The notes beneath the pieces are model-generated. The model was not told where the DNA came from and made no database searches. It saw only the letters and a program-made list of their open reading frames with translations. Shown piece by piece: positions 50,058 through 60,207 of a DNA stretch of 64,000 bases. The stretch is from Desulfosporosinus sp. (GTDB lineage Bacteria; Bacillota; Desulfitobacteriia; Desulfitobacteriales; Desulfitobacteriaceae): the NCBI GenBank assembly GCA_031292075.1, contig JARLHW010000075.1, positions 22,876 through 86,875 on the forward strand, given 5' to 3'. The position numbers were made by a program, and so were the translations under genes. Every line of letters begins with the position of its first letter. Within the stretch, counting starts at the first letter, position 1.

Positions 50058-50681
50058 ATGACTGAACCATTGCCGCAAATAGTTAACAAGGGATCAAAGC
50101 TTGAAGAAGTAGTTCAAATGGCCTTGCAAATAGGTACAGGTGCAATTGATGTAGTGCTCATCTCTACAAGTGAGATCTCAGTTGAGGATGATCTTGCGAA
50201 TTTTTGTCGTGAGCCTCGATGTAGTTATTATGGTGTATCGGCGAACTGCCCGCCGTATGTTTCTGGTCCAGCTGGATTCCGAGATATGGCGAAAATTTGT
50301 AAAAATGCGCTTGCAATTAGAATTACAGTTCCCATGGAAAGCCTGTTATCCTATGAACAACGCGATATTATGAAATTACTTCATGAAATCGTCTCCGATA
50401 TTGAAAAGATGTCCATTAAGCTTGGGTACTCCCATTCAAAAGCATTTGCAGTTGGTTCCTGTAAAGAGATATTTTGCCACAATCAGGTAGATTGCCGTCT
50501 GTTGGTTAAGGGTGGTGGAAGCTGCAGATATCAACGATACGCTCGTCCCCCAATAGAGGCTTTTGGAATTAACGTAAACCAACTCGCGAAGATAGCTGGA
50601 TGGACTGTGAACACAGATAAGAATGCTGATACTAACAAGATATCAATGGGGGCAGTTTACGGGTTGGTTCTGATTGGTTAA
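50058..50681 (+). CDS. DUF2284 predicted metal-binding protein
   Basis: CREPRCSYYGVSANCPPYVSGPAGFRD...GSCKEIFCH...CRLLVKGGGSCRYQRYARP. Confidence 0.8.
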   Translation: MTEPLPQIVNKGSKLEEVVQMALQIGTGAIDVVLISTSEISVEDDLANFCREPRCSYYGVSANCPPYVSGPAGFRDMAKICKNALAIRITVPMESLLSYEQRDIMKLLHEIVSDIEKMSIKLGYSHSKAFAVGSCKEIFCHNQVDCRLLVKGGGSCRYQRYARPPIEAFGINVNQLAKIAGWTVNTDKNADTNKISMGAVYGLVLIG

Positions 50682-50760
50682 GTAAATTAATGCCCAAGAC
50701 ATCCTCGCTTTTGGCTCATTAAAAGGGAGCTTGTAAAACTGGTATACGATGATGGAAATG

Positions 50761-50803
50761 AACGGTCAGGTCGTTTTTTAACGCCCTGACCTCTTTGTTT
50801 TTT
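50761..50803 (+). terminator. Terminator
   Basis: GGTCAGGtCGTT/AACGcCCTGACC then ctctttgtttttt. Confidence 0.7.
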
Positions 50804-50913
50804 ATTCCTGTCTTCCTATCTTTCTGTCATTTTGACAAGGGAGCCATCGGAAAAACCACAAATCAGAGAAATGTCTGGAAGCAAAGATTTCTCAGTAAGA
50901 TATTGATAGACTT

Positions 50914-51258
50914 TTACTTTGAGAGGATAGTATAGACTCCGATGATAACAATAGCGGTAATTAACCATGATGCTATTCCAAATGTCAAAGCTTGAAGGAT
51001 CGGTATTTTATCAATTGTAAAGTAAAGAGCCAAGAGAAATACCAATGAAGTCGGTAATGACCATATACTAAACATCACAGTCTTGCTTAACGAGCCATGT
51101 TGCGATAAGGAGAGAAAATAGTAACCTAATAGAGTAATGGCTGGAAAAAGCATTGCTAAACCTGCAATCAAACTATTTCGTGATTTGCCAATCAGATTAA
51201 TTAATACGACCAAGGTACCACCGACTAAGAAACGCGTCAATAATTCCACTAACGTCAT
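50914..51258 (-). CDS. Small integral membrane protein (GlpM/DUF3147-like)
   Basis: Four predicted hydrophobic segments; GlpM-like size and pattern. Confidence 0.6.
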   Translation of the reverse strand: MTLVELLTRFLVGGTLVVLINLIGKSRNSLIAGLAMLFPAITLLGYYFLSLSQHGSLSKTVMFSIWSLPTSLVFLLALYFTIDKIPILQALTFGIASWLITAIVIIGVYTILSK

Positions 51259-51505
51259 AAAAATGCCTCCAAAATGATTGGTTCTTTTCGGTTTATTATA
51301 GCTAATAAATTATCAATAGCCAAGGTGGTTTGCCAGAACGCTATTAGATGTTTTGGTGGTCTTCGGTTCAGGTAGATGTTTGGACATATACGTTTCCCTC
51401 ATTTTAACAGTATCAAATGATCTGTAATCTAGTCTAAAAAAGATTAGGGTATGTTATAGTTAGCTTAGGTAAACGGTACGAAACTATCAACATGGAGTGA
51501 GTGAT

Positions 51506-51580
51506 TTGGCAGTAATCGGAGGACATGCCCATATTAACGGGATTACATTTGCAACCAACACCCATGTGGTTCGTGGCTAA
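51506..51580 (+). pseudogene. Short ORF/possible truncated gene start upstream of sigI
   Basis: TTG ORF LAVIGGHAHINGITFATNTHVVRG* with RBS ggagtgag. Confidence 0.3.
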
Positions 51581-51627
51581 CTAAATGATGGTTTGGATTA
51601 AGTGATTTACAAGGATTTGGGCGCAAG

Positions 51628-51657
51628 CCCCCCTGAAAAGATACAAGGCCCAACGTA
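51628..51657 (+). promoter_or_regulatory. Candidate SigI-type autoregulatory promoter
   Basis: CCCCCCTGAAAA ... CGTA upstream of sigI. Confidence 0.5.
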
Positions 51658-51681
51658 TTAGAGGGTAGGAGGACGGGAAAC

Positions 51682-52398
51682 ATGCCAGAATGGGAAGAAC
51701 AATTGACGTGGCAGCGTTTGAAAGAGGACTCGAAAGCCCGAGAGGATTTCTTGGCCAAATCTCTGACGTTTATTCGTCATGTGGCTAGTCAAGCGTGTTT
51801 CAGTTCTCTAGAATGGGGTCGAGATGAAGAATTATCAGAAGCGTTAATCGCCTTCAATGAAGCGATAGATCGTTATATCGAAGATAAAGGCGTGCCATTT
51901 TTAGCTTATGCACGGGTTTTGATTAAACGTCGGCTAATTGATTATCATCGCAAGCAGCGTTTGCGGCAGGCTAGTTCTCTCGACCAAGAAGATATCGGAC
52001 GAGGAATTGAAGTTCATCTTAGTTTAGATGAATTTCAGGAGAAAGAACAATGTCTCGAGCGGGCGGCGGAAATTCAACAGTTCGCCAAAGCCTTAGCAAC
52101 ATTTAAGCTTACCTTTCAGGACTTAGTTGCGGTTTCTCCAAAACATCGGGATTCCCGTCAGACATTACTTCGTGTAGCTCGAGATTTAGCCTTTGACCCT
52201 GAGCTATGGCCTCAGGTTGAGCGAACTGGAAAAGTCCCCATGCAAGCTTTGGCTTTGAAAACTCAGGTTCACCCCAAGGTTTTAGAACGGGGACGAAAGT
52301 ATATCTTAGCGGTCGCATTACTTATGGCTAACCAACATGACTATGTCTATTTACGGGAATATGTACTCCCGCGGGAAAGGGGGGGATGGGATGAGTAA
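51682..52398 (+). CDS. sigI: RNA polymerase sigma factor SigI
   Basis: Sigma-70 region 2-like (SLEWGRDEELSEALIAFNEAIDRYIEDKGVPFLAYARVLIKRRLIDYHRK); followed by rsgI. Confidence 0.9.
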   Translation: MPEWEEQLTWQRLKEDSKAREDFLAKSLTFIRHVASQACFSSLEWGRDEELSEALIAFNEAIDRYIEDKGVPFLAYARVLIKRRLIDYHRKQRLRQASSLDQEDIGRGIEVHLSLDEFQEKEQCLERAAEIQQFAKALATFKLTFQDLVAVSPKHRDSRQTLLRVARDLAFDPELWPQVERTGKVPMQALALKTQVHPKVLERGRKYILAVALLMANQHDYVYLREYVLPRERGGWDE

Positions 52399-53638
52399 AA
52401 TGAAAGCCGTGGTTTTGGAGAAGTCCGGATCACGTTACACTGTCCTTGGTGAGAATGGCAGCTTTCGTCAAGTTCATAGGCGACTTAAGGCTGAGGTGGG
52501 CGAAGAAATTGAAATCCGAACAGGGTTAATGGATTTTAGTGGATTACGCGTATGGGCTGGAGTCGCAGCACTTTTCCTGTTGGTCTTAACTTCCCTCTTG
52601 GGGTGGAACCTATATCAAGCTCCGACCGCAGTCGCTTTACTCTCGGTCGATATTAATCCGAGCTTGCAATTTACGATTGACGCCCAAGGGCGCTTAGTGA
52701 AGTTCCAAACACAAAATGAGGATGCTAAGCGCATGCTGAATCAGATTGATCTAACAGGGAAACCAATTGCTGAGGTATTAGAACAAATTGTTACCCAGGC
52801 CTATAATCAAAAATTTCTTAATTCTGAGCAACATTGGGTTGTGGTGGGATATTCTCCGCTGACAGATAAAAGCTCAGATCAAATGCCTAAAGAACTGAAC
52901 GAGAATCAAATTATCACATGGGTTACTGGGCCAGTTGAGAAAGAAGGGTTTACCCCGCAGGTTGCGGTTTTCCCTCTGACGTCTCAGGAGAGTGAGCTTG
53001 CCCAAAAAGGAGATTTGACTATAGGAGAGTATGCACTTTGGCAGACCGCTCAACAGGCAGGGGTCGTGACACAGCCGGAGACACTAAAAGATACATCAGA
53101 ACGGGTTCGTTTACTTGAAAACCCACTGATTCAAGCGCAGATCCAATCGAAGAAGAGGGGAATCGAATCTGGTTGGTCACGAACGCCAGGGACTGCCACG
53201 CAAGATTTAGGATCGATTGATAAATCAAAGAAAGGGGGCACAGGAAGACCGATGCCGGAGGGATTGCCTTCCTCTCCAGTCCAGGTCCCTAAAAGTCCAG
53301 CGCTTGAAACAGGAGAAGGGCAAAATAAAGATAAAGGCAGCGGAAAAAATAGCGGAAAGGATAACGGAAAGGATATCGGAAAAATTAACGGAAAAGTTAA
53401 CGGAAAAGTTAACGGAGAAGATCACGGTCAAACGGACACTAAAGATCCGGATAAAGCCAAGAACAATGCGTATAATGAGACTGATCTATCAAAAGAGCGT
53501 GATAACTTCAATATCCCAGTCTTACCGCCGATACCGACTCCGGAAAATTCAAAGCATGATCTATTACGTAGTTACAAAATTCCTGAGCGATTCGATGTAG
53601 AGAGGAAAAATAACAAGAGCGAGGGAAGACAACGGTAA
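52391..53638 (+). CDS. rsgI: Anti-sigma-I factor RsgI-like protein
   Basis: N-terminal KAVVLEKSGSRYTVLGENGSF, one TM, VALLSVDINPSLQFTIDAQGRLV; ATG 52391 overlaps sigI. Confidence 0.88.
   Translation: MSKMKAVVLEKSGSRYTVLGENGSFRQVHRRLKAEVGEEIEIRTGLMDFSGLRVWAGVAALFLLVLTSLLGWNLYQAPTAVALLSVDINPSLQFTIDAQGRLVKFQTQNEDAKRMLNQIDLTGKPIAEVLEQIVTQAYNQKFLNSEQHWVVVGYSPLTDKSSDQMPKELNENQIITWVTGPVEKEGFTPQVAVFPLTSQESELAQKGDLTIGEYALWQTAQQAGVVTQPETLKDTSERVRLLENPLIQAQIQSKKRGIESGWSRTPGTATQDLGSIDKSKKGGTGRPMPEGLPSSPVQVPKSPALETGEGQNKDKGSGKNSGKDNGKDIGKINGKVNGKVNGEDHGQTDTKDPDKAKNNAYNETDLSKERDNFNIPVLPPIPTPENSKHDLLRSYKIPERFDVERKNNKSEGRQR
53341..53424 (+). repeat. Seven 12-bp tandem repeats in rsgI 3' part
   Basis: (CGGAAARNNTAR)n encoding GKNSGKDNGKDIGKINGKVNGKVNGED. 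Confidence 0.8.
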
Positions 53639-53701
53639 CTATAATTGTTTTTTTAACATAAGCGCAGTGTGATTAAATGTAATTCATTGTGAAGAGATAA
53701 A

Positions 53702-53745
53702 TAAAATGAAAGGAAATGCTCTAATATTTCCTTTCATTTTATTTT
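53702..53745 (+). terminator. Terminator after rsgI
   Basis: aaaatgaaaggaaat...atttcctttcatttta. Confidence 0.65.
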
Positions 53746-53760
53746 TATAAATTAGATTCT

Positions 53761-53789
53761 CCCCCCCTAAAACCTAGCTCCCAGACGTA
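53761..53789 (+). promoter_or_regulatory. Candidate SigI-type promoter before CWB2 gene
   Basis: CCCCCCCTAAAA ... CGTA. Confidence 0.45.
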
Positions 53790-53851
53790 TACACTTTTAG
53801 GAACGATAAATTCTCTTTAAATTACGAAACAAATCTTAGGAGGGAAAAAAT

Positions 53852-55981
53852 TTGAAAAAGAAGGCTAAGTTAACAACGTTGGCCATGACGAGTACTCTAC
53901 TTATCTTTACCTTGGCAGGAAGCGCCCAAGCAAAGCCTCATTATAATCGGTACTCCGGCAATGATCGGTTCCAAACGTCCACTGCTATAGCGCAGCAAGA
54001 ATTCCAGGGACAACAATTACAAAACGTAGTCATTGCCTCGGCCTATAGTTTTCCGGATGCTTTATCAGCTAGTACGTTGGCGACAAAACTTAAAGCATCG
54101 ATCATCCTTGTAGGCTCTGATACGAGTGACTCACAAGTCAGTTTGGATTTTATAAAAAGTCATCTGAAAGCCGGAGGAAATGTCACAATTGTTGGTGGGG
54201 TTGGTGTAATCAACCAAAAAGTTGAGCAATGGTTACATAGTTCCGGTTATCATGTGACACGAATGGGTGGCAAGGATCGTTTTGATACAGACTCCCTCAT
54301 CGTTAATAACCTCGCAGTAAGTCATGGAACGCCGGTTATCATTGCCAGTGGTAATGATTTTCCTGATGCTTTAGGTGTCGCTTCGCTTGCCGCTAGCAAA
54401 GGCTGGCCTATTCTCCTGAGCGGGACCAATCAGTTATCGGACACAGCCCGAAATTTTGTTTCGACTGATCAACCCACCAACATTTATATAGTTGGGGGTA
54501 AAGGTGTCTTGAATGATTCAATCCAAACTGCGCTTCAAAGTGCAGATCCTAACGCCCAAATACAACGTTTTGGTGGTCAGGACCGATTTGAAACTTTATC
54601 GCAAATCTTGACAAAATTTTATCCTAACCCGACACAAATTTATCTCGCCAATGGTCTCGATTTTGCCGATGCACTATCTGGAAGCACATTGGCAGCACAA
54701 AACAATGCACCAATATTGTTGATTGATCCGAAAGCCAAACAGTTGCCTCCCTCGATTAAAGATTACCTTATCACTCTTCGCAATATAGGTAGTACCCCGC
54801 AAGTTAACGTACTGGGTGGAACGGCAGGTGTACCTGATTGGGCAGTCACTCAGGTCAATCAGATTCTTGGAAGTGTCGACACGACTTCAGGAGGTTCAAC
54901 TTCAGGAGTAACTTCGTTAACAGTAAGCAACCCCACGACGGCAGGAGTCACAGTGGGATTAGGTTCAGCGCTGAATGGTTTAACCACAAGCAACTTTACT
55001 CTTCTCAATAGTTCTGGATATGCCATAACTATTACAGGTGTGACAACTACAGATGGCGGAGTGACTTATGCAATTAATGCCCCGTTAAGTGCTGGTCAAA
55101 CCTACACTCTAACAGCCAATTATGGAGGATATACTGTTGGCGCGGCTCAAAGCTTCACAGTGCCATATGGTACGAGCAGTCAAACGTTAACAGTAAGCAA
55201 CCCCACGACGGCAGGAGTCACAGTGGGATTAAGCTCCGCGTTGAATGGTTTAACCACAAGCAACTTTACTCTTCTCAATAGTTCGGGATATGCCATAACT
55301 ATTACAGGTGTGACAACTACAGATGGCGGTATGACTTATGCAATTAATGCCCCGTTAAGTGCTGGTCAAACCTACACTCTAACAGCCAATTATGGAGGAT
55401 ATACTGTTGGCACGGCTCAAAGCTTCACAGTACCGTATGGTACGACCAGTCAAACGTTGACCGTAAGCAACCCTACAACGGCAGGAGTCACAGTGGGATT
55501 AAGTTCAGCCTTGAACGGATTGACCACAAACAACTTTACCCTTACGAATAGTTCGGGATATGCCATAAGTATTACAGGTGTAACCACTACCAATGGCGGA
55601 GTAACTTATGCACTTAATGCCCCGTTAAGTGTTGGTCAAACCTACACTGTAACAGCCAATTATGGAGGCTACACCCTTGGCACGGCTCAAAGCTTCACAG
55701 TACCGTATGGTACGACCAGTCAAACGTTGACCGTAAGCAACCCTACAACGGCAGGAGTCACAGTGGGATTAAGTTCAGCCTTGAACGGATTAACCACAAG
55801 CAACTTTACCCTTACGAATAGTTGGGGATATGCCATAAGTATTACAGGTGTAACCACTACCAATGGCGGAGTGATTTATGTACTTAATGCCCCGTTAAGT
55901 GTTGGTCAAACTTACACTGTAACAGCCAATTATGGAGGCTATACCCTTGGCACGGCTCAAAGCTTCACAGTACCTTATTAA
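53852..55981 (+). CDS. Cell-wall-binding repeat 2 (CWB2) surface protein with four C-terminal 90-aa repeats
   Basis: Signal peptide; three CWB2 modules (RYSGNDRFQTSTAIA, RMGGKDRFDTDSLIV, RFGGQDRFETLSQIL); tandem repeats. Confidence 0.92.
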   Translation: MKKKAKLTTLAMTSTLLIFTLAGSAQAKPHYNRYSGNDRFQTSTAIAQQEFQGQQLQNVVIASAYSFPDALSASTLATKLKASIILVGSDTSDSQVSLDFIKSHLKAGGNVTIVGGVGVINQKVEQWLHSSGYHVTRMGGKDRFDTDSLIVNNLAVSHGTPVIIASGNDFPDALGVASLAASKGWPILLSGTNQLSDTARNFVSTDQPTNIYIVGGKGVLNDSIQTALQSADPNAQIQRFGGQDRFETLSQILTKFYPNPTQIYLANGLDFADALSGSTLAAQNNAPILLIDPKAKQLPPSIKDYLITLRNIGSTPQVNVLGGTAGVPDWAVTQVNQILGSVDTTSGGSTSGVTSLTVSNPTTAGVTVGLGSALNGLTTSNFTLLNSSGYAITITGVTTTDGGVTYAINAPLSAGQTYTLTANYGGYTVGAAQSFTVPYGTSSQTLTVSNPTTAGVTVGLSSALNGLTTSNFTLLNSSGYAITITGVTTTDGGMTYAINAPLSAGQTYTLTANYGGYTVGTAQSFTVPYGTTSQTLTVSNPTTAGVTVGLSSALNGLTTNNFTLTNSSGYAISITGVTTTNGGVTYALNAPLSVGQTYTVTANYGGYTLGTAQSFTVPYGTTSQTLTVSNPTTAGVTVGLSSALNGLTTSNFTLTNSWGYAISITGVTTTNGGVIYVLNAPLSVGQTYTVTANYGGYTLGTAQSFTVPY
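54917..55978 (+). repeat. Four tandem 270-bp repeats in the CWB2 protein gene
   Basis: Unit starts at 54917, 55187, 55457, 55727 (LTVSNPTTAGVTVGL...), exact 270-bp spacing. Confidence 0.95.
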
Positions 55982-56028
55982 TTGAGACAGAAAGCACTTG
56001 AGAAGTAGGTTACTTGCCAGATAATTAA

Positions 56029-56070
56029 GCAGAGAGACTATCTTGCGATTAAGGTAGTCTCTCTGCTTTG
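56029..56070 (+). terminator. Terminator after the CWB2 gene
   Basis: AGCAGAGAGACTA/TAGTCTCTCTGCTTT. Confidence 0.75.
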
Positions 56071-56186
56071 CGTTAAATTCAGCTAAGGACAACTTATGGA
56101 TACGGCTTAATAAAAAACAAAACAAAAGGTGTTAAGATCCCCTTTGCTAAGTAGCTCTAAATCCTATTATTAGGTATAATGGTAAA

Positions 56187-57353
56187 ATGGATAGTTGGCT
56201 GAACTTGCGTAAAATAATACATGTGGATATGGATGCCTTCTACGCCTCTGTAGAGCAACGGGACGATCCTTCCTTACTGACGAAACCAGTAGTGGTGGGG
56301 GGAAAACCGAATAGCCGAGGTGTAGTTTGTGCTGCATCTTATGAAGCGCGTAAATTTGGAATACACTCGGCTATGCCCCTGTCAGAGGCTTTAAGGCGCT
56401 GTCCCCAGGCGGTCTTTCTCCCTGCAAACATCCCAAAATATCAGGAAGTATCGCAGCAAATCAGGCAGATATTTATGACTTATACACCTATTGTCGAGCC
56501 GCTTTCATTGGATGAGGCCTTTTTGGACGTTACAGGGTCTACGAGCTTATTTGGTCAGGCTGATTCAATTGCTTTAACGATTAAACAAAGTATCCAGCAG
56601 GAGCTAAACTTAACGGCATCTGTAGGTGTGGCCAGCAATAAATTTCTGGCAAAGCTAGCATCCGACTTGCGGAAACCAGATGGTTTCGTCATTGTTGAGC
56701 CGAAGCGGGTTCAGGAATTTCTTGACCCACTGTCTGTTGAACGGCTTTGGGGAGTCGGCAAAAAAACGGCTGAGCAGTTGCATAAGCTTAATATAAAAAC
56801 GGTTAGAGATTTGCGACGCCTAGAGTTGGGGTATTTAACGCAGCTCTTTGGGGTTTTGGGAAGCCAGCTCTATCAGTTGGCCCAAGGTATTGATGACAGA
56901 GCAGTAGAAAGCGACAGAGTGGTTAAATCCATTGGTCGTGAGACCACTTTTGTCACAGATATCGTCGACCGGGAGGTATTGGAGACAGCGTTATTGAAGC
57001 TTGCCGTTGATGTAGGCCGGAGATTGCGCAGAGAATCCTTTAGAGGTAAAACGATCACCCTGAAAGTACGGTATGATGATTTTCGCACAGTGTCACGGTC
57101 TCATACTTTATCACAAGCAACCAACCTGGACGACGTGATTTACAATGAAGCGTGTAACTTATTGAGGGAGGTATCCCTTAAGCAACCGCTTAGGTTGATT
57201 GGTTTAACGCTGTATAATCTAACTGATAAGCTAGAACGTCAGCTTGCTTTGTTTTCTGAGCCCCAGAAAAATAATGAAGCTCTCACGAAGGTCATTGATG
57301 TACTTAAAGAAAAATATGGTGAAAAGAGTATTACACGGGCGAGACTATTATGA
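56187..57353 (+). CDS. dinB: DNA polymerase IV (Y-family)
   Basis: [55 protein letters not shown]. Confidence 0.95.
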   Translation: MDSWLNLRKIIHVDMDAFYASVEQRDDPSLLTKPVVVGGKPNSRGVVCAASYEARKFGIHSAMPLSEALRRCPQAVFLPANIPKYQEVSQQIRQIFMTYTPIVEPLSLDEAFLDVTGSTSLFGQADSIALTIKQSIQQELNLTASVGVASNKFLAKLASDLRKPDGFVIVEPKRVQEFLDPLSVERLWGVGKKTAEQLHKLNIKTVRDLRRLELGYLTQLFGVLGSQLYQLAQGIDDRAVESDRVVKSIGRETTFVTDIVDREVLETALLKLAVDVGRRLRRESFRGKTITLKVRYDDFRTVSRSHTLSQATNLDDVIYNEACNLLREVSLKQPLRLIGLTLYNLTDKLERQLALFSEPQKNNEALTKVIDVLKEKYGEKSITRARLL

Positions 57354-58193
57354 TGAAGTTTTTTTCTCTTCCTTAAGTTTAAATTTTGGAATGTTTTTTC
57401 CATGGAATATCTCTCCCATTTCTTTGATCAGACGTTGTTTGATTTTTTTCTTTTCACTCGGTAGAAGCTCTTTTTTCGCCATACCGAATAAATAATTATC
57501 TAAATCAAAGTCTTTTAAGATCATCTTGGTATGAAAGATATTCTCTTGATAGATATTTACATCAATCATTTGATAAAGTTCTTTCTTTTCATTGGACAGG
57601 TAGTTTTGAATGGAATTTATCTTATGGTCAATGAAAAATTTCTTTCCATTTAAATCTCGGGTAAATCCCCGAACTCGGTAGTCGATAATGGCAATATCTG
57701 AGGAAAAACTAGTCATAAGGTAATTGAGTGCTGCTAGTGGAGAAATCTTACCACAAGTTGAGACATCAATGTCTGCTCTAAAGGTGCTAATTCCTTTATT
57801 GGGGTGATTTTCAGGGTAAGTGTGAACTGTGATATGACTTTTATCTAGATGAGCAACAACTGTGGAAGGAAAGGCTGCAGGTGTGTTTACAAGTTCTGTT
57901 GGAGGTAAGGCGTCTGTCTCTGGATCCTCTGACACAAGCATAGTGACACTTGCCCCTTGGGGCTCATAATCCTGTTTAGCAATATTAAGAACATGTGCAC
58001 CGATGATGCTAGCAACATCCGTAAGAATCCTAGCTAGACGATCTGAATTGTATTCTTCATCAATGTATTCAATGTAGGCTTGACGGTGCTCAGGTGACTT
58101 CGCATAACAAATATCATACATATTAAAACTGAGAGTTTTTGTAAGATTGTTAAAACCATATAATTTAAGTTTTTTGAGTGATTTGATCTCCAT
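57348..58193 (-). CDS. speD: S-adenosylmethionine decarboxylase, E. coli-type SpeD
   Basis: [48 protein letters not shown]; convergent overlap with dinB. Confidence 0.92.
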   Translation of the reverse strand: MEIKSLKKLKLYGFNNLTKTLSFNMYDICYAKSPEHRQAYIEYIDEEYNSDRLARILTDVASIIGAHVLNIAKQDYEPQGASVTMLVSEDPETDALPPTELVNTPAAFPSTVVAHLDKSHITVHTYPENHPNKGISTFRADIDVSTCGKISPLAALNYLMTSFSSDIAIIDYRVRGFTRDLNGKKFFIDHKINSIQNYLSNEKKELYQMIDVNIYQENIFHTKMILKDFDLDNYLFGMAKKELLPSEKKKIKQRLIKEMGEIFHGKNIPKFKLKEEKKTSS

Positions 58194-58400
58194 TTGCGTC
58201 CTCCAAACTTATTAGAATTCAGGCAGGAGCTATTTCATTTCTAATTATAAGGCTTTTTTATGCTTAAATACAGGAATTTTGACATATTGTCGTTGTATTC
58301 GATGTTTCAAGTGGATTTGCTCCTCCTACGGCGAGAATAGCTCTTTTTCAACTGTAACGCACATGACCATTATGTTATTTAAGTGCGCAAACAAACGAAT

Positions 58401-58440
58401 AGCCCTCCCCCATTATTGGTTAACAGGGGAGGGCCTTTTT
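58401..58440 (+). terminator. Orphan terminator-like hairpin
   Basis: GCCCTCCCC...GGGGAGGGCCTTTTT. Confidence 0.65.
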
Positions 58441-58482
58441 GTGGTGAACGAGACCTAATGCTGTCTATTTTGTCCCTATTAA

Positions 58483-58728
58483 TTATTGACTAACGAAAGT
58501 GATAGCACGAATCGGGATACGCACTACGGGACGAAAACCGTCAATTGGTCTACCAATGTTAGAGTGAAGTCGTGCGTTAGTCAATAAAGCGACACCGCAT
58601 TGAATGCCGCCGAAGGCACCGATCCAGAAACTTGAATCTTCGCCGATCCTCAGGATAGTGCCAATTGGATAGGAGTCAAAAAGCCCCACAATGAAGGGTG
58701 CCCGTGGATAAAGAACTCCAAATGACAT
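58483..58728 (-). CDS. Hypothetical small protein (~81 aa)
   Basis: ATG at 58728 with AAAGGACG RBS on minus strand; no family recognised. Confidence 0.5.
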   Translation of the reverse strand: MSFGVLYPRAPFIVGLFDSYPIGTILRIGEDSSFWIGAFGGIQCGVALLTNARLHSNIGRPIDGFRPVVRIPIRAITFVSQ

Positions 58729-58900
58729 AGTTAACAACGTCCTTTACTTCTAATTTTTGGCTGTGAGAACAGCCTATAAGATAGAAGGACAATATTTTTC
58801 GGTTTTTAACAACTCTGACCTAACTTGGTCACTCTTCTAGTAATATTATATGGACTTTGTCCCAGATGGTTACTGATGTCCAGTGTGCCAGAACAAAATG

Positions 58901-59335
58901 CTATTCTATTTGAGGGCCTTTTCCAATTACCATTTTACCTTTGTAATATCTTTGTTTGATATCAGAATGTTTTTCTAGAAAATTCTCAACTCCTTGTTGT
59001 TTGATACAACACAGGTTGAATACTTTCATGTTATGTGGCAAAATGTTTGCTCTATCTGCTGATGGGTTGAGTTTGGAACATGGAAATTGCTTGTAGTCAT
59101 AGCAATAGTCAACGTTATGTTCTGTCACACAGGTATAAGTTTCGCATGTTTCTTCAATAGCAACACAATTTCCACTATTTGGTCTACAGCCTGGACAAGG
59201 CAACTTTTCTTTCTTAAAACCTCTTGATATCAAATACTCCATAATAACAGGATCACCCTTGGCTTTGTAAGCTTCACAGTCACCACAATATATTCCGCAT
59301 GGTCCGACTAGAGTAAAAACATCTCCATTTTTCAA
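58901..59335 (-). CDS. DUF3795 Cys-rich protein
   Basis: GPCGIYCGDCEAYKAKGD...LPCPGCRP...CVTEHNVDYCYDYKQFPCSKL. Confidence 0.8.
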   Translation of the reverse strand: MKNGDVFTLVGPCGIYCGDCEAYKAKGDPVIMEYLISRGFKKEKLPCPGCRPNSGNCVAIEETCETYTCVTEHNVDYCYDYKQFPCSKLNPSADRANILPHNMKVFNLCCIKQQGVENFLEKHSDIKQRYYKGKMVIGKGPQIE

Positions 59336-59499
59336 GTAAACAATCGCCTCCTTCTCCTTTTACAGTTTGAATTCTTTCTACCATCTCTCAATTCCTTCTA
59401 CTCTTTTAAAAATTTATAATATTCTTCCAAGCTAGCGGGGAAGAATAGACCTTGGTAGGTACATACTAACTACGAAGATATGAATGGAGGTCGAATCAT

Positions 59500-60102
59500 A
59501 TGAATGTGGACACAATTATTTCAAAACTAAATTGGTTTTACAGTTTAGAACTAAATCAAGTAGACTTATACCATGTTCAAAGTAAAACCTTTAATGGTAG
59601 ATATAGCGGTGTAGTTTTCGAACGTTGCGCTTACATTGAACAAAATCATGTAGATAATATCGGTGAAAAAATCAAAGGACTCGGTGGCAAACCTACTGTT
59701 TTGGGTGATATTATTTCATCAATTATCGGTAAGCTAGCTGGTGAACTTATATCCATGACAAGCTTAGAAGATACACTTGCAATTAATATCATGTTAGAAC
59801 AAAAAGCTATGAAGGATTACAATGATTTGATTCAGAAACTACACCAAGAAGATAATGAAGATAATGATGATCTGATCAAGATCCTGCAACATAATTTTGT
59901 GGATGAGCATTTACACACCGAGTGGTTTCGAACCAAAATAATCGCTATAAAACAATATGAATTCACAGCTAAGCATTTTCGAGCCGGTACCAAAATACAG
60001 CCTGAAAGCCAAAGCAGAGAAGATATCCCCAAAAATCCTATTTGTTCTCCTAAAAGGGCAAAAATCATTAAACCTCGTCCGATAAAAACCGTTAAATGGT
60101 AA
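59500..60102 (+). CDS. Ferritin-like (diiron) domain protein
   Basis: EQNH and DEHLH helices with mid Glu (MLEQKAMKDY), four-helix pattern. Confidence 0.65.
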   Translation: MNVDTIISKLNWFYSLELNQVDLYHVQSKTFNGRYSGVVFERCAYIEQNHVDNIGEKIKGLGGKPTVLGDIISSIIGKLAGELISMTSLEDTLAINIMLEQKAMKDYNDLIQKLHQEDNEDNDDLIKILQHNFVDEHLHTEWFRTKIIAIKQYEFTAKHFRAGTKIQPESQSREDIPKNPICSPKRAKIIKPRPIKTVKW

Positions 60103-60207
60103 TTTATCCGAACTAGGTCAGAGGTATTGGTTAGGGCTGGTGCGAGAGAAGTATTTATAGCATAATGATGATATTGAGGCGAAGAGATATTTATGGAGGT
60201 TCAAAAA

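Noticed and set aside
54917-55978. Regular repeats as a possible CRISPR-like array
   Set aside because: The 270-bp units are contiguous, in frame and encode protein; no short direct repeats with unique spacers.
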